Assembly: GCA_021234155.1 (NCBI GenBank)
Contig: JAJEKV010000026.1
Span: 17,326,468 to 17,390,467 of the forward strand
Reading direction: 5' to 3'
Length of the DNA: 64,000 bases
Source of the DNA: Isoetes taiwanensis
Taxonomy: Eukaryota > Streptophyta > Lycopodiopsida > Isoetales > Isoetaceae
The stretch's first letter is position 1; each line of letters starts with the position of its first letter. Shown piece after piece: positions 45,752 to 56,717 of this stretch. The notes under the pieces are model-generated. The model was not told the DNA's origin. It did no database searches and saw only the letters and a list, made by a program, of their open reading frames with translations. A program made the position numbers and the translations under genes.

Positions 45752-47162
45752 ACATTTCTCTTCACCCCTCATTAGACTTTAACATTTGATGATGCACTTA
45801 AGACCCTTTAAATCATAGCTAATGTATATCTACCATACACATTGATCTACATTTTGCATTACTCGAGTAAAGTTATAAGGAAATTTTTTTGCGAAGGAAG
45901 ATGAAACTTGGATAATGGACACAATTAACTATATTAACTTTTAAGCTGAAATCATGGTTGCTCGTCGTTCGTATTTTGCCATGTGTATATATCTTGTAAG
46001 GGATCTCAATCATCTCAATCATCGGTTTGGCCCTTTAAGAGTGTCAAATGTTTCATTTCAAGTTGTGATCATCCTAAAAGGGCAAGGAGGATTTGCTTTA
46101 TAGCTTAATAGGGTAGTGCTTAGGTTCATAGTTTATTGTTGATCTTCACCCATTGATTGTATGTTCCAACTCGTGAGACAAAACAAAGCCAGGTTTACAA
46201 CTTGCAAAGAAGACCAACATGTTTAGTAAAGATGCAAGTCTTAAGATTCCCATCTGATTGGAGTTGTGCCATTTTAAATCTATGACACCAATGATGGAAT
46301 TTGCAAGATTGATGAAATTCTTATGTTGCTAAATAATCTTATACTTCTCAAGCTTACGAGGAACTAGAGAATTCAAAGACCAAAACTGCAACTACTCTAA
46401 TAAAAAGTTATTGGCAAATACTAAAACGGCAACTAGTAGTCCAATAAAAAGTTATTGGGGTATGGCACGATTGCAATTAGTGACACTGCAAAATTTGATA
46501 TTCACTTGCATTCATGTGGCAAGCATGCCAGCCAGCATTTGCATAGGAAGGACAAACGGACGGACTTATAGGCTTTACATGAAACAAGTTGTGCAGTCAA
46601 TAATAGAATGCCAAGTTGCAGCAGCATATGGTTAATCACAGTTTCAGTACTTCTATGCCCAAGAAGATTGACAATGCAATTATGATGTTCCAAAGTGTTT
46701 GATACTATGGAGTTGGTATTATAGACACAAGGCAGAGAAATAAAAATGTGACGGTCATCATCAATTTCCCCATTAGGTAGGTATATGCAACTAGAAAACT
46801 ACATAATGTTCAGGACTTATATCTTCTTTTCCTTCAACACTTTTTTGAAAAATTAGGACAACCAAATTATGTGCATATGCTACAAGGTTTGCAAACCAAA
46901 ATGATGTTATGCATAGTCAATTGGTCAAATACAATGTTAGAAACTGCCATGGTTGATATACACATGAAGAAACACATTTCAGACTCCTAATGTTGTTGTG
47001 AGTTCAAATCTTAACAAACTTGATACCCACCAAGCTGCATTAACTGAAAAATGCCAAAAGCTCCCTTCGCAGTTTTGTGCACTTGCACAAATTTAAACGT
47101 GCACTGTATTCTAAGCTTCAAGTGAGATTATCTACAATATACCGATATTCTGCAATAACGCT

Positions 47163-48121
47163 TTAGCCCACAGCAAAGCATGATCTCATAAGTCCAGTCA
47201 GAGAAAGCTGAAGACAATGATTGCATACAAAACCAGCTTTTGTGCATAGTGTAGCTGCATCCCATGAACTGGACAGAATATTTTTGATTCCTTCCTTTAT
47301 CACAGGGCTCAGGTTCTGCAAAAGCTCTTTGGGAATGTTCAGTCCTGGCATCTTCTCCCTTATTGCCTGCAAGGCAGTATGTCTGGAATCTGCCTTAGCT
47401 CTCCGTATCTGCATTAACAAATGCCCACACTTGAAGTTAACATCATAACTACATTACCCATTCTATAGATCTGGCTAACATATATCATATGGCATCTTAC
47501 GATAGAACAAAAAAGGATGTCAAGATTGCTACCCTTGCTGTACTTCAAAGGGCCACCTCCATTTGCTAATCGCCTACATCTGCATAAGGATCGATCTGGT
47601 AATTTACTCGCTTTATCAACAACTTAAATGCAGAAAAAGACCAAACATCAATAAGCCATTTAAGAATCTAGACCCATCTAATCAGACTACCAACATTAAG
47701 TGGGGGACTGGTTACAACTAGCAGTGCAACTGACGTAAGTGTAAGTTACAGGTGCATGCAGTGGCTGAAGAACTACACAACTCATAGATAATAAAAGAGA
47801 ATTTGAATATGATTCTGAAACAGGTAAAAATCCAGGAATAAAGTAATGTTCTAAATGCTTATTAATTAACTTATAGAAATTGCTACTACATTTTTGTAGG
47901 TATGCATAAAAGCTGAAGTTAAGATCCTAATGGATGACTCAGATTTGGCTCCATATACATTTGCTGCATTGGATCTAATTACCTGACAAATTAATTGTAC
48001 CTTGAGTAGGCTGCATATACTGAAAAAGCTGACTTTGTGCAGGCTGTGGCGTTTGTTGCATTATGTGAACCGGTTGCAGTGCATTGGCTCCACTTGTTGA
48101 ATTGGCTGTATCGATGCTCAT
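47163..48121 (-). CDS. Small three-exon protein of unknown function
   Basis: Three minus-strand exons join in phase to 159 residues: 47,983-48,121 (ATG), 47,501-47,595, 47,163-47,408 (TAA). All junctions are GT-AG. Exon 1 is Gln/Pro-rich (MQQTPQPAQSQLFQYMQPTQ). Exon 2 is Cys/Arg-rich (RSLCRCRRLANGGGPLKYS). Exon 3 is helical (LNIPKELLQNLSPVIKEGI) and ends with three Cys (FVCNHCLQLSL, RSC). I do not recognise the family. The Gln-rich head suggests a nuclear or transcription-related protein (inference). The ATG lies about 155 bp from the copia insertion, so the retroelement sits in or next to the promoter/5' leader. Confidence 0.5.
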
Positions 48122-48278
48122 ACAGTAATATAGCAATTATTTCCACTGGAAAGATCTCTAGCAACCCTGGGCGGTTTCGAATACACTATCACCAGTCTCT
48201 CAATAAATGATCAACGTACATAAAATGATCAAGGGGCAAAGGACCTACTTGGTGAATGCAGAACATAATGGGAAACGG

Positions 48279-48888
48279 TGATAAAACCAGAAGCTTTTGA
48301 GCCCGGGAATTGAACCCAGGTAAGACTACCACAGCTTAATCTCCTACTCTTCTCACTTTAAGGTTTTTCCCTCACAGCTATCCACAATCCACACAGGATT
48401 CGTCTGCACACTGTATTCCTCAAAGGATTAACCACACATCTTCCACACAGAAGCTTAACCACACAGAAGCTTAACCACAAAGGTTTTAGGAGATAACAGA
48501 GCAAGATTGACACTAAATAATACTAAACAAAAACCTGAGATGCTTCAGGTCTGCATATCGGCCACTGTCACAGATGCCCGGGCTTAGTTCACTGCCACAG
48601 CTGTCAAATAACGGATTCTTCTTTCAATCTTAATCTCCATCAGCGATTCCGATGCCAGAACGTGCATCCACCCATGCGATCTCACGCTGCCGCTTATTGT
48701 CCAGGCCGTAAAAACAAAAGACAGATTTCTCCTATTTCTGCTTCGTGTGTTTTTCTTGCTTTTTCTCCCTTCTAAAATATCATAAGCATGCAAATATAAT
48801 ATGTTAGGATGGACCATATGTTTCTACAATTAATTGCCACGTGTTCCATTAAATATCACATGGGCATGACAAATATTTGAATCCAACA
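48279..48888 (-). repeat. 3' LTR of the copia element (610 bp)
   Basis: Bounded by TGATAAAACC on the low side (plus strand) and ATCCAACA on the high side. It aligns along its full length with the interrupted copy at 62,330-63,991. The adjoining 48,889-48,900 is the purine-rich tract (sense GAAGGGGAGAT) that primes plus-strand synthesis in this family. Confidence 0.93.
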
Positions 48889-49043
48889 ATCTCCCCTTCA
48901 TGCCTATGTGATAATAGTCCCAACATCTTCTACCCCTAATTCTTTTTGAAACAATTTAAATTTGGACTCAGGCAAAGCTTTTGTAAATATATCTGCACAC
49001 TGTACATCTGTAGGCCTATATAACACAGCTATTTCCCCATTTT

Positions 49044-49449
49044 TCACGTGGTCGCGTATGAAGTGATTATGCAGCTATGTTTTGTTCTTTCATGTAACAC
49101 TGGATTTTTAGTCATGGCAATACAGCTCGTACTATCACAGTATAGTGGTGTAGGCTCTTTCTGTACTAAACCTAATTCTGCCAGTAATCGCCTAAGCCAA
49201 ATTATTTCTCTGGAAGCAAGAGAAACTACTGCATACTCAGCTTCTGCCGTAGAAAGAGCAATAGAGGTTTGTTTCTTACTTTTCCAAGCAATTGCTGTTT
49301 TGCCTAGTAAACAAGCATATCCTGATCTTGACCTACGTGTATCCACATCGCCACCCCAATCTGCATCTGCAAATCCTTCAAGCAATAGACTTTCCAATTT
49401 CACACCATGCCCACGTCTAAAAATAAGTCCATAGCTTAGAGTGCCTTTT
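49044..49449 (-). pseudogene. copia RNase H region
   Basis: Motifs GFADADWGGD, AWKSKKQTSIALSTAEAEY and YCDSTSCI identify the RNase H domain of plant copia elements. It is separated from the reverse transcriptase by the Mutator-like insertion. Fossil; broken. Confidence 0.92.
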
Positions 49450-49458
49450 AAAAATCTT

Positions 49459-50230
49459 GGGAAAATTTTAAAAATGCCCCAATATTTTCTCATATTTGTT
49501 AAAATGCCCTTGTATTTTGTGTATTTATCATATTGCCCCTATTTTTGTACTCTTCTGCATATATTATGGCATAGCTGGAACAATCTCTCTTTTCGTCTGC
49601 TCCTTGATCTCTATACTTGATCTTGATGTTCTTTGTACAAATCTATTCTTTTTGTTTTGATGTGCATGAAAAAAACAGAGCCTAAGATTCGAACACAACA
49701 GATGAAACCAATCCTCTCCTTTCTCAAGTTTGCTCCAGCTGCAGACGGCTCGACCTGAGCAATAAGATTCAGAGCGGATCTTCAGAGCGGCTTTAATCTT
49801 CAGAGCAATAAGACAACACCCGGATCTTCAGAACGGCTTTAATCTTCAGAGCTTCAGAGCTATTTGCATTGTCGACTTCCTGTTGAGACATCTGCATCAT
49901 CGGCCATCCCTTTACTATCGCCAGAAACAGCCGCATGTGATTTAATGGCCAGATTTTTCTCCATCGATTCTTGATGCCCAGGTTTTTTTCCATCAATTCT
50001 TGCTTCAAAGGAATCGAACCTTTACCAGATCTGCCGAAAGCAGGGGATTTGACATGGAGCAGGGGATTTGATGCCGGTTCTTCACCGATCCCTGCTGCAA
50101 TCAAAGTTCTTGACGAAGCTTCCATTTTCAGTGTTTTACAGAAATTTTCAGGGCATTTTGACAAATAACAAAAATATAGGGGCATTTTGATAAATATGCA
50201 AAAATACAAGGGCATTTTTAAAATTTTCCC
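49459..50230. mobile_element. Mutator-like non-autonomous element (772 bp)
   Basis: Flanked by a perfect 9-bp duplication AAAAATCTT (49,450-49,458; 50,231-50,239), the hallmark of Mutator elements. Ends are inverted repeats beginning GGGAAAATTTTAAAAATGCC and extending about 85 bp with some differences. Each contains two or three copies of the phrase AAAATGCCC(C/T)TGTATTTT. No transposase is present. The interior carries short ATCTTCAGAGCGGCTTTA repeats and a 110-codon minus-strand frame (49,793-50,125, starting MEASSRTLIAAGIGEEPASN). That frame could be captured host sequence (Pack-MULE) or chance. Confidence 0.92.
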
Positions 50231-50239
50231 AAAAATCTT

Positions 50240-51162
50240 AGAATGCGTTTTGCACATTTCCAATGTCCCTCGCCAGGATTGTTCAAAAATTGACTTAATA
50301 TATTTACTCCATATGTAATATCAGGACGCGTACAGTTCGATACATACTGAAGACACCCAATAAGTTCTCTATAAGGTCGGTTCATCATAATATTTTTTTC
50401 TTCTTCTGTTTTTGGGCACATATCAGAGCTGATTCTTTGCCCAGGTGCTACTGGAGTGCTAGCAGGTTTGCATTCATCCATCTTAAACCTTTTAAGCATA
50501 CCTAAAATATTCTTTTTCTGGGTAATAGCTATAAATCCACTTTCCCTATGTCTATAAACTTCCATACCTAGTAACTGTTTAAGTTCCCCCAAGTCTGTCA
50601 TCTGAAACCTGTGCTTTAAAATATCTTTGTAGCGTTCTAGGCAATTAACATTGTTTGCTGCCATGACACAATCATCTACATACACAGCGATTAAGCAAAA
50701 ATGATCTCCGTCTCTATAGACATATACATTTCCATCCATGTTTAATTTTTCAAATCCGTTTGCTTTCAAATGATTGTCAAGACATAGATACCATTGCCGT
50801 GGCGCTTGTCTTAGACCATAGACTGCCTTCTACAGTTTCCATACTTTATCCCCATCAATCTCATAACCAGGAGGTTGCTCCATATAAATCTCCTCATTTA
50901 GGTCTGCATTTAAAAACGCTGTGCTAACATCCATATGATGCAATTCTAAATTGTGCACGTTAGCAATAGCCATAATCGCTCTAATACTTGTTAACTTAAC
51001 AATAGGAGAGAAAGTTTCATCATAATCAATACCTTCTATTTCCGTAAATCCTTTCGCCACCAGTCTAGCTTTGAATTTTTGCTGTCCATCTGGCCCTTGT
51101 TTAATTCTAAAAATCCACTTGTTTCCAACCACATTTCTATTATTAGGCCTGTCAACTAATTT
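50240..51162 (-). pseudogene. copia reverse transcriptase region
   Basis: Sense-strand motifs include [10 protein letters not shown], the metal-binding [12 protein letters not shown] block and the active-site YVDDCV. A transposon lies on each side (B upstream, Mutator-like downstream). Fossil; broken. Confidence 0.92.
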
Positions 51163-51187
51163 AACACGATTGCAAATTAAACGGGAG
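51163..51187 (+). repeat. Left TIR of transposon B
   Basis: These 25 bp match the inverted right end (59,528-59,552) at about 22 positions. Internal hairpin AAACGGGAGTG/CACTCCCGTTT spans the inner edge (51,178-51,206). Confidence 0.85.
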
Positions 51188-51687
51188 TGTTGCATCACTC
51201 CCGTTTCAAAGATTCCCTTTAAAAAAACACCAAGTTTCTAAAATAAGCCTTTTTTGATAGTTGTTAAGAATTTCTAGAGGTTTGCATTTTTTTTCATGCC
51301 ATTTTGGCCCATTATTAGACGAAAACTTTGTACTTATGAAACACAAATCATAAAAATAGCAAAATTTAGGCATAGACTTGAAGAGATCGAAAGCATTACA
51401 AAAACAACAACACCGAATAGAAAGGAAAAAAAAAGTACTATGTTTTAATAAATTGTTGTACATCAATATTGAAGATTCATTGTAATAAATAATGATAATT
51501 TTAATATCACGGTAGTCAAAGATCTACATCATAGTCCTCCTCATTCTTTTTTTTTGCTCTACGCCATCTCGCCCTTACGTTTCTATCCGCTCCTTTACTT
51601 GGGGACTTGAGTTTTGTATCCTCCTTGTTCTCTCGGAATGGTAGCTAAAGCTACTTCTTTAAGCTCTGCAAAAGGTTGCCTCATCGT

Positions 51688-54600
51688 CTAGTGAGTGGAG
51701 AATGGAGGTCGTATCTCCGAGGGCGTTAGTTTAGCATAATCAGATGAAGACTTGGCCCCTAACTCTCGATTTTCATCCGGTAAAGTAGGTAAGGCAGCCG
51801 GTCTCATCTTCACAAAATGCACGACCTCCTTATCAATATCCACGGCTACGGTTGCGGCCCTTCTTAAGTGCACATGCGATAGTAGTACCAGAACCGAGAA
51901 AGCATCAAGTACCCAATCTCACGGGACGAGAACATGTCCGGAGATGGTTGATGAGCTTTTGTGGTTTCGGTAGTGATTCACAAATCGCCTTGTGCACTTG
52001 GGTCCTGCATTTCGTAAGGCTGGCTGGAAACTCTAGGGCGTTTGAAAAAGTTTTGACGGCGGCAGTGTTAAAGTGATCCATGGTCCTCTTCCCATCAAAA
52101 CTCCAATAAGCTACATGAAGGTACTCTACCTTGCCGAAAGCAACCTTGGTCCTCCACCATGGTAGTTGATGTTCGTTTTGTACCTAGTGAAGCATATATA
52201 AAGTGATATTAGCAAAAACAAGCAAACACTTGAAAACCGAAAAAGGGGAAATACTATTAGGAATACACACTACGTTATTAAAGAGAAAAGTAATTGTGAT
52301 ACGGAATAAGACTTACCGCACAAGGTTTTCATATCACTTTGAACTGGAGAACCAAAGTGATTTTTGTTGATTCCACCAAGCCGACGCATGCTCGAATGGA
52401 GCGTAACTAAACGCCAATGTTTGGCCGTTGAGATCTGCTTAATTCCTTCAATAAAAGCATTAAACTCGAAAATTTGAAGGGCTGGTTGTCATTATCTGCG
52501 TCTTTAAGCTTAAACCCATATGGAAGATCAGCAATAACCAAAGTAAAGTCCCGTGGCTTCACCGTTCGACAAGGTTCGTGCAATCACCATGAATGATTGA
52601 ATATAAATTGTTTTGATCAAACATGCGAGAATCTCGGGGTTAGTCGGATGGTTTCGGCTCAACAGTTCTTCTTTATTAGCGACCTCTCTTCCCGTCTTCG
52701 TTCTAACCAAATTCATAAAGCCCTCGGGTAGGTCTTTATTTTTCTTTTTGCTCTAAGAAAAACAAAACAACAACTGTCAAAGAGATCGTTTGCAGGAGAG
52801 AAGGAATTCTAAGTGTAATTACCCAGCCCTCAAAATTTGGTGAATATTGGACAATCGCTTTCGTCGGATGTGGCAATTGGGTAGAGTTCCTTGCACCTTT
52901 CCCATGTGTCGACGTTTAGCTGCTCCATCAAACATGTTTGACATGTTATGACGTTTTTTGGTGCAAGGCGTTAAGGAAACAATGAGTTTAAACGAAAAGA
53001 ATGAAGGCAACGTAAAAGAAAAACAAATACAAGTCAAGCTAATTGTATTCTAAAATACAAACCGGTTAACTTGTGATGCTACCTCGAAACAATATGCGAG
53101 AAAATAGTTCTACTACTGGGACAAACACATTGCTTCTCTAAAGGAACGCATGCGTATTCCGAATACACGGGCCAACATTGGGAGGAGCAATGTGTATTCC
53201 GAATACACATGTCTTCCTTCACCACGGGCAATGTGTATTCGGAATACCTAATGCCTTTCTAGAGACAAGCAATGTGTATTAGGAATACACATTGCCCGTG
53301 TGTAAAGAAAGGCATGTGTATTCGAATACACTAGCCTGTAGATGTTTTTGGGAATCTATCATGCAATTACTAATGTTTGTGTCCGGAAAACTTACTTGTG
53401 TAATTCCTTTGACATTTCTTCTAGGCTAAACTCCTTATCAACAACTTTTTGGAGAAGCTGCCGAGCTCCTGTCGGAGAAGCCTCAAGCATTTCCGCCAGA
53501 CGGTAATGGTCATTTTTTTTTTTGGGATGCGTCACGAGCTTTTTCTTAGCTGTCTCCTTTCCCTTGCTCTTTAACTCCCCTCGCTCGAACATTGTAAATA
53601 TCTGGTCCTGGAGTTCCCAAATCTGTTCAAGAAGATTCATGTTAAATAGTTGATTTGCTATTCTGGAATACATTTTGTGCTTACCTTGCCATCTCTAAAA
53701 GCTAACTGGAACCAGTTGTCGTGGCCAATGAGAGACTGCCTTTTGTTGGCCTCGTCATATTTCAGGCAGCATTCAATAGCACACGCCTCCTTAAGCTCCA
53801 AGGAAAATGCTGGCTTCTTCGGGTCCCTCACGGTACTTTTCCTTGAATATTACATTACTCCCATTGCATGAACCGGATCTTGTCGAATGGCTCATCTTTA
53901 ATTTATATTCGTTGTCAGCATTGTGGGTGTTGGCAACGATTTTCGCTTCTTCATCGGTAAGACCACAGTAAACAGCGCAGAGGACGGAGAGGTACCTCGG
54001 GTTCTTCTTCTCTTTATAAAGTTGCCTTCTTGCCTTAAAGCTGTGATTGCCTCCCAAGACGTAGTGAGTGTAGGTCTCTGCGTTTTCTCTGTCATAGTCC
54101 TGGGGGGTTTTGCACTCTTCCCTGTCAACAAGGACAACTATTGGGGCCACATGAGCATTTGGATTGCTCCTTATTACGTCTTTTCGGGTTCCTTAAGTGA
54201 TCGGCATAAATTTTTTGCGAACCTGAAGTGGCCTTTCACCAGCTTCATTTTTCGGTGGAAGCTTCATTGAAGTGACTGGCAAATAAATTACACCTTGCAC
54301 AAACTTGTGCAGGTTAATCTCTTCCATCTTTTCAGCTGTCTTGTCAACTTTTTTTTCCTTTATAGCAACACCAGGTGCTTTACCCTTCCCCTTCTTCTTC
54401 TTAGGTTCCTCGGAAATATCCTCTGCTGCAATTAAGGCCGTCTGCTTTTTTTTAGGCTCTTTAGCAGCAATTGTGTCCCTTGGCCGCTTCTTTGGTGGTG
54501 GTGGCCGGTGGCCTTTCACGGTTGTGATGGACTCCCAGTTGTGATGAGGAACTGCTTTCGGGCTCGGTTGCTTATCCTCTTCCTCGGGCTCGGACTTCAT

Positions 54601-54800
54601 TTGTAGGGGAAGTCTTGGCTCGTTATTGCGAACATAGTTGATGATGGCGGCGACCTCTTCTCTGATGTAGTGAGCAACATACTTGTCACGAGGAAGGGCG
54701 AGGATTTACTTCGCCACTCTAAAATAGGATTCATCAACATGAATAAAGCCTTGGGATGTTTGAAAGACAGATCTCCCCGGCCTGGCCGGACTCTCTGACT
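51688..54800 (-). pseudogene. ParB-like / DNA methyltransferase-like gene of transposon B
   Basis: Minus-strand order: an N-terminal stretch (LALPRDKYVAHYIREEV, about 54,600-54,700), then a Lys/Pro-rich nuclear-type region (54,193-54,600). A ParB-like domain follows at 53,791-54,150 with THYVLGGNHSFKARRQLY and AVYCGLTDEEAKIVANTHN, matching the nuclease/CTPase fold of ParB/Srx proteins. Next is a helical segment (LLEQIWELQDQIFTMFERGE) ending at a GTAAGT donor (53,395). After an intron containing palindromes come further exons. The last part (51,690-51,900) has GSGTTIACALKKGR and VAVDIDKEVVHFVKMR, the AdoMet-binding motif I and following strand of N6/N4-type DNA methyltransferases. Motif IV (DPPY/W) was not located here. 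ParB-methyltransferase fusions are known from phages and plasmids. Several breaks are present. Confidence 0.65.
53150..53335 (+). promoter_or_regulatory. Palindrome array 1 of transposon B (intronic), ~41-bp period
   Basis: Five copies of the palindrome TGTGTATTCCGAATACACA or close variants start at 53,152, 53,192, 53,233, 53,274 and 53,316, giving intervals of 40, 41, 41 and 42 bp. The spacers differ from each other. The array lies in the intron after the helical segment of the ParB-like gene. Confidence 0.9.
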
Positions 54801-55289
54801 ACTTCACTCTAATGGATTTGGATGGTGCCCATGCAAACAAATTCCCTCTCATCGTACCTTTTTGCTCCAGCACTCCGACAGACATGTAGGAAAGTAAGTG
54901 TGCTGTACTTTCCAGAAGTACCCCTTGTAAAAAACCATTGAGTTTGAAAGTTTTCGTAGATGGCAGGCGCAGATGTCTCCTCAACCCTTCTCTGTGGGTG
55001 CGGTTTCGTTGGGATTTTAACGGTTCTCTTGTGTTGTTTCTTGCTGCCTTCTTGTCTGTGCAAATTGTGTGTAAACACGATCTTGTTAGAGAAAGCAGTG
55101 GCAAAAAACTATTCCAGAATACAAAATGTCTTGCGAAAAGGAAAAAACAAGGGCAAAAAGAGGACCAAAATGCCAAAACAACACGCAATCTTGACAAAAA
55201 CAGGTCTAAACAAGTTTTAAAAAGCAGAAAAACACCTAAAGTCACTACAAAATCACGGAAAAACAAACTTACAAAACAAAAGAACACGA

Positions 55290-55600
55290 ATGTGTATTAG
55301 GGAATACACTTTAGCCTTTGAGGGAAGGCTAACGTGTATTCGGAACACACTATCGGCTTTCCTCAAAGGCGAAGTGTATTTCGAATACACTTTTAAGCCT
55401 TTCCTTCAAGGCGAAGTGTATTAGGAATACACTTGCCCGCCTTCTCTCGGCGAAAGTGTATTCGAATACCTACGCTCGCCTTCCTGAAAGTGTATTCAGG
55501 AATACACGGCGCCTTAAGGCGAAAGTGCTACACTTTCCTCGAGGGAAGGCGACAGAGTTTCGGAATACACTCTCGAATACGCAATGTATTCGGAATAAAA
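55290..55600 (+). promoter_or_regulatory. Palindrome array 2 of transposon B (between divergent genes)
   Basis: Six GTGTATT-N-AATACAC palindromes start at 55,292, 55,334, 55,374, 55,416, 55,456 and 55,490 (intervals 42, 40, 42, 40, 34), followed by two degraded sites near 55,555 and 55,584. Spacers often hold a second inverted pair (GCCTTT...AAAGGC, GCCTTC...GGCGA). The array occupies the shared upstream region of the two genes. Single relatives occur at 55,830 and 55,900. Confidence 0.9.
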
Positions 55601-56717
55601 ACGAACACACAAATGATTGTACCTTGTACTTTCTTACTCACCTCTCCATGTTTTCTCTATGTGAATCCGAATGATCTGAATATAATAATCGGCTGGCTGG
55701 CGACTTAATTTGAGCTGAGATCTGAATACTAACGAAAGCCCGAAATTTCCTTTTTAAAGGTGTCCATTCCGTCTTGCTCGTTTTCTATGTGAAGTGGAAT
55801 ACGTTTGGCCTTCTTGCTCGCTCTAGTGTATTGGGAATAGCTTTTAGTTTGCCTTTCTTTAATTGTTGCGGGAAGTTCTACTTTTAGTAGGCGGGCTTGT
55901 ATTCGGAATAAGAAAAGCTGCAGAGAGAAACATTATCTAAACTCTACAATCGCTTTGCAGTTCTTAAGATGACAAACCGTCAACAAACTTCCACCACCTT
56001 TCGTTGTCTCAAGCTTCGTGCGGTTTCGAGGACACGCTTGGGACCAACGTCGTTTCTTCCCGAAGACCGAATTCTCCGACTCCTACCTCACGCTTCATCG
56101 TTCTTGCTTCGAGAAGACACAGGAGTCCAAAGACGTAATGGACTTCCACCACCCTTCCAACCGTCACCAAGTCACGTAGGCGGCCTGCTTGGCATCTCCT
56201 TCCAAAGAATCACCACTAGTTGGGCGGGCTGCCACCACCCTTTGCTCCATCCCGGGACTGCCGAAGCTCCACAACAAAGGGTGCTCAAGAACAAGCTACC
56301 CCCTTTTGTAGTTTAGCCTCCGCCGTTGCAAACATACAAGGAACACGAGAAAACAAGGCTGCGGAGATTCACTACAATTTCTCTCACCGGGACTTCACTA
56401 CAAATGAGGGGAAGCTCAAAGATGCACTCCTCTTCACACAACAAGGGTTGTGACACATGGATTTTGAGAATTCCGGTCCGCTCTAAAGGAGATGTTTGCA
56501 AGAACTCCTTTTCAAGATGGTACAAGAACAAATTGATGCCACAACCTCTTATGGGCCATCACCACCCTTTAACACTTGCACCCGCCTATTAGGGAACAAC
56601 TTCACGTGGTCTCCGTTTTCCTCTACAAGCACACCACTTTCGAGGACGGAGGAAGTCACCCCCGAGTAGAAGTTTCATCGAGAAGATGAAGACACCAACG
56701 AGGAACAAAGAGATTAC

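Larger units (their letters stand above)
43700..47160. other. Gene-poor stretch
   Basis: There are no supported coding regions here. It contains a ~66-bp imperfect tandem repeat (44,792-44,940, TTATCTCAC.ATTTAGGTTTTTGCTAGGCAC twice), a dispersed repeat end (45,632-45,677) and a GC hairpin (45,728-45,751). The rest is AT-rich. Confidence 0.55.

Noticed and set aside
48300-48330. tRNA gene or SINE at GAGCCCGGGAATTGAACCC
   Set aside because: The B-box-like text lies inside both LTR copies at the same position and has no A box or cloverleaf. It is part of the LTR.
54799-55300. Phe/Leu-rich minus-strand open frame upstream of the ParB-like gene
   Set aside because: Composition-driven hydrophobic text in the intergenic region, overlapping the palindrome array edge, with no domain recognised.
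53150-55600. CRISPR-like array (palindromic repeats at regular spacing)
   Set aside because: Repeats are imperfect, spacers partly resemble each other and contain their own inverted pairs, there are no cas genes, and the sequence is a plant nuclear transposon. Iteron/parS-like sites fit better.
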